Shown here: piece after piece, positions 49,211 through 57,557 of the stretch | Position numbering within the stretch: position 1 is the stretch's first letter | Layout of the letters: each line of letters opens with the position of its first letter | NCBI RefSeq assembly: GCF_013375155.1 | Contig: NZ_JABXOF010000002.1 | Span: forward strand, 496,001-560,000 | DNA from: Serratia ureilytica | GTDB taxonomy: Bacteria; Pseudomonadota; Gammaproteobacteria; Enterobacterales; Enterobacteriaceae | Reading direction: 5' to 3' | DNA: 64,000 nucleotides | The notes under the pieces: generated by a model | What the model saw: the letters and a program-made list of their open reading frames with translations, nothing else | Told to the model about the DNA's origin: nothing | Database searches by the model: none | Program-made: the position numbers and the translations under genes

Positions 49211-50283
49211 CTATTTTTAGCCGCTACCTAATGCGCAACGTGTTCATCGGCTTCGCCGCCGCGGCCGGGCTGCTCATCCCGCTGTTCACCACCTTTACAC
49301 TGATCAACGAGCTGGAGGACGTCACTCCGGGCGGCTACCGCTGGCAGCAGGCGCTGCTGGTGACCGTGATGACCCTGCCGCGCAGCCTGGTCGATCTGGG
49401 GCCGTTTATCGCGCTGCTCGGCGGCATCGTCGGGCTGGGGCAGCTGTCGAAAACTCTGGAACTGACGGCGATCCGCTCCGCCGGGATGTCGATATTCCGC
49501 ATTGCGCTGGTGATGCTCGCCGCTGGGCTGCTGATGAACCTCTCGCTCGGCGCCCTCGATGAATGGGCGGCCTCGCCGCTGCAGCAGCGCGCGCTGCAGA
49601 TGAAGAACAACGCCCTGGCGCAGTCGAACGATAACGACGTCACCGTAAACCCGCTGTGGGCGCGGCACGGCAACGAGTTTGTGACGGTCAAAACCGTCGA
49701 TGAGAACGACCAGCCCCACGGCATTGAGATCTTCCGTTATCAGGCCAACCGCGCGCTGGAATCTTACCTTTACGCCGACAGCGCCAGCACCGCCGACGGC
49801 AGCTGGCTGCTGCACAACGTGATGCAGAAACGCTGGCAAGGCGGAAAGGAGACGATTGAGCGGCAAAGCAGCCTGCCGTGGCGCTCGCTGTTCGCCGTGC
49901 CGAGCCTGAAAGAGCTGACCCTGCCGGCGGGCAGCTTCTCGCTCCAACAGCTGGATCGCTATATCGATTATCTGCAGGGCTCTGGGCAACCCAGCACCGA
50001 ATACCGCCTGGCGCTGTGGAAAAAACTCGGCCAGCCTCTGCTGGTGCTGGCGATGATTTTGCTGGCCATCCCGTTTACCTTCACCGCCCCACGTGCGCCC
50101 GGCATGGGCAGCCGATTAGCGCTCGGCGTCATCATTGGGCTGCTGACCTACATCGCTTATCAGATCGTCCTCAATCTGGGGTTGCTGTTCGCCCTCAACG
50201 CGCCCTTCACCGCCCTCGCCCCGCCGCTGCTGATTTTGGCGCTGGCGTTGGCGCTGGTTTATCGGTTTGATCGGCGGGGTTAA
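49207..50283 (+). CDS. LptG-like permease (divergent second copy)
   Basis: A 358-residue partner of the preceding LptF-like protein. It begins FSRYLMRNVFIGF and has GGIVGLGQLSKTLELTAIRSAGMS (the cytoplasmic coupling helix), a jellyroll domain, then STEYRLALWKKLGQPLLVLAMILLAIPFTF as in LptG. The ATG at 49207 lies in the lptF stop. It ends the operon. No lptB or lptC copy is present, so it may borrow the housekeeping LptB ATPase. A decayed copy of its 3' end is found at about 53150-53262. Confidence 0.86.
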   Translation: MTIFSRYLMRNVFIGFAAAAGLLIPLFTTFTLINELEDVTPGGYRWQQALLVTVMTLPRSLVDLGPFIALLGGIVGLGQLSKTLELTAIRSAGMSIFRIALVMLAAGLLMNLSLGALDEWAASPLQQRALQMKNNALAQSNDNDVTVNPLWARHGNEFVTVKTVDENDQPHGIEIFRYQANRALESYLYADSASTADGSWLLHNVMQKRWQGGKETIERQSSLPWRSLFAVPSLKELTLPAGSFSLQQLDRYIDYLQGSGQPSTEYRLALWKKLGQPLLVLAMILLAIPFTFTAPRAPGMGSRLALGVIIGLLTYIAYQIVLNLGLLFALNAPFTALAPPLLILALALALVYRFDRRG

Positions 50284-50345
50284 GAGTGAGAACAGTGGAA
50301 TAATGGGAAGGGTTGCAGGTGATTGACTCGTCCGCAGGTTGCACC

Positions 50346-50576
50346 CTATCCGCTAAGGTTGAGGGAGTGCCTGCGCTGCCACTCATCGACCACATCACCT
50401 AACGTCTTTGGCATGTCATTGCGTATCCATGCCATAAATTCACGATCGAAGCGAAAATCCTCTCCGCACGCCTCAACCATGAAACGACGAACGTTTTGCG
50501 TATTTTTGTAGCTTTTATCCACGATCGTGGCGCGTGTTAGCAATGCGCTATGCCAATCGATTTTCAATTTAGCCAC
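50346..50576 (-). CDS. DUF6434 domain small protein
   Basis: A 76-residue protein whose core (DWHSALLTRATIV, SYKNTQNVRRF, FDREFMAWIRN, MPKTLGDVVDEW) matches the DUF6434 domain. This domain is often the C-terminal part of larger SAP-like proteins in enterobacteria, so the gene may be a solo domain or a truncated remnant. GTG 50576 sits after GGGGA at short spacing; the frame continues to ATG 50684, but the extra 36 residues look non-coding. Function unknown. Confidence 0.6.
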   Translation of the reverse strand: MAKLKIDWHSALLTRATIVDKSYKNTQNVRRFMVEACGEDFRFDREFMAWIRNDMPKTLGDVVDEWQRRHSLNLSG

Positions 50577-50721
50577 TCCCCAACCTAGACTGACATGCCG
50601 CACTTTTGTCACGCTCGTTGCGGCGCAAAGTGGATGTGGTGAAAAGCATAGCCCAGATCGCCGTTTCCGCGCTGTTATATGCATGGGCGGAATGGCAACC
50701 GCCCCTGCTCGTTCTGTGGAA

Positions 50722-52029
50722 TTAACGCAATTCCTTCGCTATCGCGCTAAACATCAGCGATGCCTCCAGCGGTTGCGCGCTGAAAGACGGCTCCGCCTGC
50801 GGCCAGGTGGACCACTGGACGATCACCAGATTCTCCGCCTGATTGACCATGATCATCTGGCCGAAGATCCCCAGCGCCCACAGGGAATGCTTGAGGGATG
50901 CCTGCGGAGCGGGTTCTACGTTGGCCGCATTCACCGGCACTTCGTTGTTCCACCACTGGTAGCCGTAGATGCCGTCAGGATGCGCCGCCGACACCGAGCC
51001 CGCCGCCCGCGTCCAGTTGGACGACTGGGCTACCCAATCTTCCGGCAGGATCTGTTTGCCGTTCGGCAACGTCCCGTTATGCAGAATGAACTCACCGAAG
51101 CGCCCCCAGTCTTCCAGCGTGGCGTTAAAGCCGTGCGCGCCCACGTCGTGCTGGCCTTTGGCGTAGGAATGCCACACCCCGTCGCTCGCCATGCCGTACG
51201 GCTGCCAGATGCTTTGCTGCAGATAGGCCGCCAGCGGCATGCCGGTGGCGCGCTCCAGCACGTCGCCCAGCAGCCACGCGCCGCCGGAGGAGTAAGACCA
51301 GTTCTGCCCGGCCGGATGCGCACGCTGCAAACCGGCTACCAGCTTGCGCACGCAGGCGTAGGTGCCGGGCTTGGCTTCACACTCGGTCAGCTGCGCAAAG
51401 TCCGATTTCGGGTTGGTGTAATCCTCATTCCACGCCACGCCGGAGGTATGGGTGATCAGCTGCCTGAGGGTCACGCCGTCCCACGCAGTGCCTTTCAGAT
51501 CGGGTTCGTATTGCGTGATGAGATCGTCGAGCGAGCGGATCTTGCCCTGTTTAATCGCCACGCCCACCAGCGTGGCGACCACGGATTTGCCCACCGAGCG
51601 CGATGTCCACAGGGTAGCGTCGGTATTACCCTGCCCCAGATATTTCCAGGCGATTTTGCCGTCTTTCAATACCAGCATGCCGCTGACGTTCTGGCGCTGC
51701 AGGTAATCCTGCAGGTGGTAGGTTTTACCATTCACCCGATAGCTGGCATCGGTTAGCTGTTTAGCGGCAGCCACCAGCGGTGTGGCATTGCCGTGGTGAA
51801 ACACATCCCCCGCATAGTTGCGGTAGTCGTTACGAAAACCGATCACCCGGTCGCTCTGGCTCCAGGTGAGCATCTTGTGCGTGTCCGGCAATTGCGCATC
51901 GAAAGGTGCGGGACAGGCTCTGAGTTCGGTGCCCGCACAGGCGGCCAGCGCGGCGGGCGCCAACAGGCCGCTGCAGAGACTGATGACAACGCCCGCCAGC
52001 AGGCTGCGGTTAAACACTTTGCTTTTCAT
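50722..52029 (-). CDS. exported serine hydrolase of the beta-lactamase/class C family
   Basis: A 435-residue protein with a signal peptide (cleavage near AALAAC). The S-x-x-K nucleophile motif is SVGK in TSRSVGKSVVATLVG, the Tyr motif is YSSG in WSYSSGGAWLLGD, and a HxxGxG-like element near HDVGAHG fits the third motif region. Such proteins include esterases, D-aminopeptidases and class C-like enzymes; 6-aminohexanoate-dimer hydrolases (NylB) are also related. A true beta-lactamase is unlikely without the YxN motif. The 107-base gap to a divergent LysR gene suggests LysR control, as in ampR-ampC-like pairs. Confidence 0.85.
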   Translation of the reverse strand: MKSKVFNRSLLAGVVISLCSGLLAPAALAACAGTELRACPAPFDAQLPDTHKMLTWSQSDRVIGFRNDYRNYAGDVFHHGNATPLVAAAKQLTDASYRVNGKTYHLQDYLQRQNVSGMLVLKDGKIAWKYLGQGNTDATLWTSRSVGKSVVATLVGVAIKQGKIRSLDDLITQYEPDLKGTAWDGVTLRQLITHTSGVAWNEDYTNPKSDFAQLTECEAKPGTYACVRKLVAGLQRAHPAGQNWSYSSGGAWLLGDVLERATGMPLAAYLQQSIWQPYGMASDGVWHSYAKGQHDVGAHGFNATLEDWGRFGEFILHNGTLPNGKQILPEDWVAQSSNWTRAAGSVSAAHPDGIYGYQWWNNEVPVNAANVEPAPQASLKHSLWALGIFGQMIMVNQAENLVIVQWSTWPQAEPSFSAQPLEASLMFSAIAKELR

Positions 52030-52136
52030 ATTTTTTCTCGCTTAGCTCAGGAAGGCGTTCAGCTTAAAAAAACGCGGCCTATAATAAAAAACGCCTGATG
52101 GGGGAAAATCCCCCGCAAATTCGACGGGAGAGCCGC

Positions 52137-53045
52137 GTGCCGAGCCTGATTTATTCCTTTGCCCAACTGGAAGCCTTCACCGCCGTGGCCGAGCACGGCA
52201 GCCTGGCGAAAGCCGCGCTCAAGCTGGGCAAAGACCGCACGACGCTGCGCGATTTGATTGATTTTTTCGAGGATAGCTTGGGCTATGCGTTGTTCCTGCG
52301 CGAGGGGCGCAGCCTGCACCTGACGCCTGAAGGCGAACAGCTGCAACGCCAGGCGCACCTGCTGATGCGCCAGGTGAAAGCGTTTGAGGCGTTTGCCAAA
52401 GACGTGCCCAAGAGCGCGGCGCAGGAAATCTCGCTGGTCTACGATCCCTTCACACCCCGCGCGCTACTGCAGGCGCTGATTGCCGCGATGGCCCAACGCA
52501 ACACGCGCCTGAGCCTGATTAACGCCTCACGCGACGAAGCGGAAAGCCTGCTGGCAAGCGGCCAGGCCGATCTGGGCATCTGCCAGGCGCGCCATCGCAG
52601 CGTGGGCGACGCCATGGAGTGGCGCGCCTTAGGGGCGATAGAGATGGATTTCTACGCCGCCGAAACGCTTTTCCCCGGCGCGGGACAGCCGCTTTCACTG
52701 CTGGAGCTCTCGCTCACGCCGCAGGTGATCATGCACCCGGACTCTGACGAACCCGTGGCGCGCCGCCTGCAAATTTCGGGGCACACCATTTTCACCAACG
52801 AACTGGAGATGCTGCGCGCCCTGCTCGAACAGGGCTGCGGCTGGGGATTCTTGCCGACGCATATGCATGCGGAACGGTGGAAAAACGTCAACGTACTACG
52901 CACCGAAGTGGGCAGCCAGGGGATCAGCCAAACCATGGTGACCATCTGGAAGCCGGGCAATGACCGGCGGGCGCTGATTGATGAGACATTGGGGCTGTTG
53001 CCGGGGTTGTGGAGAGGGGGGGTGAAAACTGGGGGTCATTGCTAA
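52137..53045 (+). CDS. LysR family regulator divergent from the serine hydrolase gene
   Basis: A 302-residue regulator with an N-terminal winged helix (FAQLEAFTAVAEHGSLAKAALKLGKDRTTLRDLIDFFEDSLGYALFLR) and a substrate-binding-like C-terminal domain. GTG 52137 has GGGAGAG 6 bases upstream and is preferred over ATG 52098, which lacks one. It is divergent from the serine hydrolase gene, the arrangement in which a LysR protein autoregulates and controls its neighbour. The C-terminus ends in a low-complexity GG-rich tail. Confidence 0.88.
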   Translation: MPSLIYSFAQLEAFTAVAEHGSLAKAALKLGKDRTTLRDLIDFFEDSLGYALFLREGRSLHLTPEGEQLQRQAHLLMRQVKAFEAFAKDVPKSAAQEISLVYDPFTPRALLQALIAAMAQRNTRLSLINASRDEAESLLASGQADLGICQARHRSVGDAMEWRALGAIEMDFYAAETLFPGAGQPLSLLELSLTPQVIMHPDSDEPVARRLQISGHTIFTNELEMLRALLEQGCGWGFLPTHMHAERWKNVNVLRTEVGSQGISQTMVTIWKPGNDRRALIDETLGLLPGLWRGGVKTGGHC

Positions 53046-53149
53046 AAGAGTTGGCTAGATAAGCGGTGTGTTTGGTTGGGGATAGAAAGTCGCTGGCAGA
53101 TTAGCGGTGTTGTTACCGGTATTCGAGCGTAGGGTTCATCATCTGCGTT

Positions 53150-53262
53150 GTCGATCTGATCGCTCTTAAGCGGGGATTTCTGTTTTCCTCAATGAGCCCC
53201 TCTCACCACCGTCGCTCCGCCGCTGTTGGCGCTGGTTTATCGGTTTGTTCGACTGGGTTTTA
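53150..53262 (+). pseudogene. decayed duplicate of the 3' end of lptG
   Basis: This stretch aligns by eye with the end of the lptG-like gene (about 50160-50280). The best part is CTCACCACCGTCGCTCCG and then GGCGCTGGTTTATCGGTTTG, against CTCGCC/CCGCCGCTG and the same GGCGCTGGTTTATCGGTTTG in lptG. An 18-base gap removes the TGATTTTGGCGCTGGCGT repeat unit. The frame is broken by stops upstream. It marks a partial duplication 2.9 kb downstream of the intact gene. Confidence 0.7.
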
Positions 53263-53449
53263 GGGGGTGAGGATATCTCATTAAGTAGTAAGAGATGAGA
53301 GGCGGTGGTAATGATAATCTGATTAGGATGATTTAAATAAGGTGACTATGAGCGGGGAGCAGACGTTGACAGTTTGGCAGGTTATTAATACTGTTGTATG
53401 AATTCGATAACATAGAGCCAAACAATAAGGGAATTTAGGTAGGAAAAGT

Positions 53450-53581
53450 GTGAAGATAAATTCAGGAACTCTCATCAATTCCCTTGCAAATTCGAAAAAT
53501 AACTTACAGGAACATCCTCAGATAATGTATATAGCTCGCCATATGGATAAGATATTCAATGATGAAAAATTTGGAAATTAA
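53450..53581 (+). CDS. possible 43-residue small protein or gene fragment
   Basis: A short frame from GTG 53450 (MKINSGTLINSLANSKNNLQ), preceded by AGGAA, ending EKFGN before a TAA. It has a soluble, natural-looking composition. It may be the 5' part of a gene that has been lost, or a small protein of the defence island. No family is recognised. Confidence 0.25.
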   Translation: MKINSGTLINSLANSKNNLQEHPQIMYIARHMDKIFNDEKFGN

Positions 53582-53993
53582 TTTGATGTGAATTCTATTA
53601 CCGGTTTACTGACAATGAATTCCTATACAATTTTTCTGAGTGCGATACGATAGGTGCTCTCCGGACACACTTTTTCCCTTCTCCCCATAGTTCACACTTC
53701 GCTTGAATCCTCTTGTTATGCTTATCTGATAGCTCACACCGAAGATATGGGTAAAATTTCGTTAAACAGACACGCCTCTGAGATTTTACTTCAGAAATTT
53801 CAAAAAATATTTATTGTAAAAACCTTAAAATAAATCAAAACCCACGACTCTTATACGTAATAGCTAACTATGAATCTACGATTAATTTCTGGGTGCAGAC
53901 AAATAATAAAGCCATGTTTAATTAATTGGCGGATCTAGGTGAGGGCTTCATGGCTTTGAGTTCACTGGAGTCTAGGGTGAAAATAGCTGGCAC

Positions 53994-54200
53994 GTGAATT
54001 CCGCACTACTTGTATGCACCGAGGTAGGTCAGGCTATCACATTCCTGCTTGCTGCATCAACCGAGAATCATCCTCTCATCCGTGATCGTTTAATGGTATT
54101 CACGAACTGGTTTGATGAAAAGAACCGGATAGCGAATAAACTCAACGGAGAGAGTATAAATCATGATGGGTTGATGTATTGCTCAGCCCCACCAAAATAG
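53994..54200 (+). CDS. possible 68-residue protein, probably a gene remnant
   Basis: A GTG-initiated frame (MNSALLVCTEVGQAITFLL) without a good ribosome binding site, ending GLMYCSAPPK. It has a natural codon pattern but no recognisable family. Given its place in a decayed region it is more likely a fragment than an active gene. Confidence 0.2.
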   Translation: MNSALLVCTEVGQAITFLLAASTENHPLIRDRLMVFTNWFDEKNRIANKLNGESINHDGLMYCSAPPK

Positions 54201-54386
54201 AAAATTGGAGGATGGTGATAGCAACCTTCATGTGAGCTCTCTCTATTAATGCAAAATCGTCGATTTGAAAAAACAATCAACTATGAGATAAGAGTTAGTG
54301 CCCCAATGGACCGATGAGGATAATTTGTAGGTCATATGAAAACATCCTTAACAACCACTCACGCTAATCAATAGGAAGCGAACTAT

Positions 54387-55529
54387 ATGAATTTTGATAC
54401 TAGCGTTTTCGAAAAAAAAGAATTCAGAGTAGCCTTAAACAAACTCGAGGATTTGCTTTTGCATTCCAAAGCAGTATTGCTTGGGGCAGGAGCTAGTTTT
54501 TGCGCTGGCCTACCTTTAACTAATCAATTAACAGATAGGGCACTGAAAAGTGATAAGCTCTCTGAGACTTCAAAAAAAATATTGAATGCTATTCAGGATT
54601 CGTTTATTGGTGCAACTCCTGCATCACACATCGAAGATTATTTAAGCGAACTCGTAGATTGGTTAGCAATTACTGACCGTCGCGCCAATCGGAATGTTAA
54701 CAGTAGTAACATCACTATTAATAACACTGAATATAGTCATATAAATTTAATGGAAGCAATTGACGAAATAAAACTGGCCATTTTTGATGTTATCAATGTT
54801 AATGTTGACTCAGAAATACATGAGCGATTTGTGCAAGCTCTTCATAGACCTATGCGCCCAGGGAAGAATTTTCATTCAGGAAGTATTGACTATCTCGTGA
54901 TGAATTATGACACATTGATTGAGGATTCATTAGCGTTATCAAAGCTACGCTATGCCGATGGCTTAGAAGGAGGGGTGTCGGGTTGGTGGAATCCCTCCAC
55001 CTTTGAGCAGAATAACCTAGATGCACGCGTATTTAAATTACACGGTTCAATTAATTGGGCTGAACATCCCCCTTCAACAGCTCCACTACGTATCGCACCC
55101 CACTTGAAAATAAGTCAAAGAAAATCATCTAAAATTATGATTTGGCCAGCCTCTACAAAATATCGTGAGACTCAACTTGACCCTTATGCTAGCTTAATGC
55201 ATCAAGCAAGAATCACTTTAAACCCCCAAGGAGGAAATCAGCGTATTTTGTTGATTGTTGGATATAGTTTTGGTGATGCTCATATCAACCTTGAAATTGA
55301 ACGCGGCCTAAAATCATCAGGTGGGAATTTAACCGTAATTATCTTTATTAGTGATAATGAACCGACTGGTGTGCTGAAGAAATGGCATCAAGACAGTGAT
55401 ATTAATCAGCAAGTACTTATTTTCTCTAACAATGGTTTTTTTCATGCTGAATATAAAGCAACTTCCCAAAAGAGTATTGAATGGTGGAAATTTGAAAACT
55501 TAACCCAGATTCTTGAAGGAGGAATTTAA
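54387..55529 (+). CDS. SIR2-domain NAD hydrolase of a SIR2-HerA defence system
   Basis: A 380-residue protein with an intact SIR2-like domain: NAD-binding LLGAGASFCAGLPLT near residue 33, catalytic N173 in MNYDTLIED, and catalytic H219 in FKLHGSINW. LLIVGYSFGDAHINLEIERGL is the typical C-terminal SIR2_2 segment. In SIR2-HerA (Nezha) anti-phage systems this subunit forms a ring with HerA and depletes NAD during infection, with nuclease activity also reported. The stop is one base before the HerA start. AT-rich composition marks recent transfer. The ATG at 54387 is preceded by AGGAAG. Confidence 0.9.
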   Translation: MNFDTSVFEKKEFRVALNKLEDLLLHSKAVLLGAGASFCAGLPLTNQLTDRALKSDKLSETSKKILNAIQDSFIGATPASHIEDYLSELVDWLAITDRRANRNVNSSNITINNTEYSHINLMEAIDEIKLAIFDVINVNVDSEIHERFVQALHRPMRPGKNFHSGSIDYLVMNYDTLIEDSLALSKLRYADGLEGGVSGWWNPSTFEQNNLDARVFKLHGSINWAEHPPSTAPLRIAPHLKISQRKSSKIMIWPASTKYRETQLDPYASLMHQARITLNPQGGNQRILLIVGYSFGDAHINLEIERGLKSSGGNLTVIIFISDNEPTGVLKKWHQDSDINQQVLIFSNNGFFHAEYKATSQKSIEWWKFENLTQILEGGI

Positions 55530-55530
55530 T

Positions 55531-57273
55531 ATGAGAAACAGAAATATCAAGCCAATTGACAACTTATCCATTGGAAAAATCATTGAAGTAGATGGCTCAC
55601 GTATTATTGCAGAGCTTGACACCACTATATCTGATCTTTCCCGAGTATTTGCAGGTGAAAACTATCCTATTGGTCAATTTGGATCTATCATTAAGATTCA
55701 TTTTGGGCGTCGTTCAATTTATGGTTTAGTCAGCCGGCTAAGGATGAAAGCTGACTATCAGCTTGAAAAAGGAATACCCGTTGTTTCTACTGATGAACGT
55801 ATTATCGAAGCTGATTTATTTGGTGAAGCTGAATGGCACAGGAAAAATGAGAATGAATTTGTACTTGAATTTGAACGTGGTGTTTCTACTTACCCCCTAC
55901 CACAGCAGACCATTTACCTTACATCAAAGTCTGAGCTTAGATTCATTTATGGTGACACTAAGGGGGCAGTAATACAGCTAGGGGAGCATGTTGGCTCAGG
56001 CGGTTCACCATGTTATGCGGAACTCAATGAGTTGTTAGGGAAGCATACAGCCATTTTAGGCTCTACTGGATCAGGTAAGTCAGGCACCGTTGCAGCAGTA
56101 ATTCATAGTGTACTTGAACGTGGTCAAATTGCAGAGCATAAGCACTGGCATCCGCAAATCATCATCCTTGATCCACATAATGAGTATGGGAAGGCTTTTC
56201 CTAAACATCAACGTTTATCTACAGATGAAGGATCACTTAAACTCCCATATTGGTTGCTCGATCTAGAAGAATCTCTAAGTTTGTTTATAGGTAAAACAGA
56301 GTTTGAAGCTACGTCACAGTCTAACATTGTCAAAAACGCTTTAATTTCAGTACGTGAATTGGCAGCAGAAAAACTGAAACTTGATAAAAATAAATTAACT
56401 GTTGACTCTCCTATCCCGTATATTTTGGGTAGTGCTGAGGGCTTAGATCATTTTGGTTTTAAAGATGGAGTGAAATATGAAGAAGGGTTAATTGGTGCTA
56501 TTAATTTACAACGACCTGAAAATAAAGATAAAAAGCATCACGAAGAATTTAGTAAAGTAATTCGAAAGATTGACTCATTACTTAAAGATAGTCGACTTAA
56601 TTTCATGACTGAAAGTTGGGATGGTGAGCAAGATCCATTGCCAGTAATTTTGAGTCAATTTTTAACACAGAAAACAACGGTTCAGATTGTCGATCTTTCG
56701 GGTGTTCCAAACGAAGTGGCTGGAGTTGCCAGTGCTGCAATAGCTAGAATTGTGTTTCAGCTTAAAGTTTGGCAATCAGATGCCGAACGTCAAAATAGCC
56801 CTGTACTCCTAGTTTGTGAAGAAGCACACCGTTATGTACCCAATCGGGGAGAGGCACAGTATGAAGCAGCCCAATCCGCTATTCGCCGCATTGCAAAAGA
56901 AGGTCGGAAATATGGTGTGGGTTTGTTGCTAGTTTCTCAAAGACCAAGTGAAGTAGAAGCGACTGTTTTATCACAATGTAACTCATGGATTGTTCTGAGA
57001 ATTACTAATGATACCGATCGGGAACATGTTCGCAGCATTTTACCGGATTCAATGTCAGGTTTAAGCAAAATGCTTTCAGGTTTGCGTCGACAAGAAGCTA
57101 TCTTTGTTGGGCAAGCAGCCTCTCTACCCACTAGAGTAATGATTCGTAACTTATCAGAAGATCAATTACCTCGTTCTAATGATATTGATTTCGATAAAGG
57201 TTGGCAAAAGAATGCTATGGATTTTGAGCAAATTAACACCGTAGTTAAGAGATGGCGTTATCAATCTAAATAA
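55531..57273 (+). CDS. HerA-type ATPase of a SIR2-HerA defence system
   Basis: A 580-residue hexameric ATPase of the HerA/FtsK family (DUF87). It opens with the small HAS-barrel-like domain (IGKIIEVDGSRIIAEL), then Walker A GSTGSGKSGT (K183), a helical insertion, Walker B LLVCEEAHRY (E430/E431), the sensor-like LLVSQRPSEV and an arginine-finger region near LRRQEAIF. Directly downstream of the SIR2 gene (one-base gap, AAGGAGG ribosome binding site), it forms the known SIR2-HerA pair. AT-rich like its partner. No other defence gene is adjacent. Confidence 0.92.
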   Translation: MRNRNIKPIDNLSIGKIIEVDGSRIIAELDTTISDLSRVFAGENYPIGQFGSIIKIHFGRRSIYGLVSRLRMKADYQLEKGIPVVSTDERIIEADLFGEAEWHRKNENEFVLEFERGVSTYPLPQQTIYLTSKSELRFIYGDTKGAVIQLGEHVGSGGSPCYAELNELLGKHTAILGSTGSGKSGTVAAVIHSVLERGQIAEHKHWHPQIIILDPHNEYGKAFPKHQRLSTDEGSLKLPYWLLDLEESLSLFIGKTEFEATSQSNIVKNALISVRELAAEKLKLDKNKLTVDSPIPYILGSAEGLDHFGFKDGVKYEEGLIGAINLQRPENKDKKHHEEFSKVIRKIDSLLKDSRLNFMTESWDGEQDPLPVILSQFLTQKTTVQIVDLSGVPNEVAGVASAAIARIVFQLKVWQSDAERQNSPVLLVCEEAHRYVPNRGEAQYEAAQSAIRRIAKEGRKYGVGLLLVSQRPSEVEATVLSQCNSWIVLRITNDTDREHVRSILPDSMSGLSKMLSGLRRQEAIFVGQAASLPTRVMIRNLSEDQLPRSNDIDFDKGWQKNAMDFEQINTVVKRWRYQSK

Positions 57274-57304
57274 TACCCCCCCTTTAATTTTACTTGTAAC
57301 TATC

Positions 57305-57329
57305 GACCGGGTAACCAACACTCCCGGTC
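57305..57329 (+). terminator. hairpin after the HerA gene
   Basis: GACCGGG (57305-57311) pairs with CCCGGTC (57323-57329) around an 11-base loop, followed by a T/A-rich stretch without a strict T-run. It probably ends the SIR2-HerA transcript before the LacI gene. Confidence 0.55.
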
Positions 57330-57557
57330 GTTATATTACTATCTACTCTTCACTACTTCCTCTATCTGAATTCGGTTGAAGCACATATATTTATTAGCAC
57401 ACCAGAACATTAGTAAAACCAGTCATTAATACATTTCTGCCGAAAACAACCCTAATATTTATTCTCGTTAAAAGCTCAACCCCCATTCCCCCCTAGCACC
57501 GCCCCCGCCCTTTCCCTACAATAAGGGATCTGTTGAGGCATAACGCAAGGAAAGACG

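Larger units (their letters stand above)
53263..54386. other. AT-rich region upstream of the SIR2-HerA genes, mostly without genes
   Basis: From about 53265 the composition falls sharply in GC. Besides two weak small frames listed separately I see no gene. Many stop codons in all frames suggest degraded mobile or island DNA. The promoter of the SIR2 gene must lie in its last 150 bases. Confidence 0.5.

Noticed and set aside
50722..52029. Chromosomal AmpC beta-lactamase with divergent AmpR
   Set aside because: The layout resembles ampR-ampC, but the Tyr motif is YSS instead of YxN and the overall sequence is that of other serine hydrolases.
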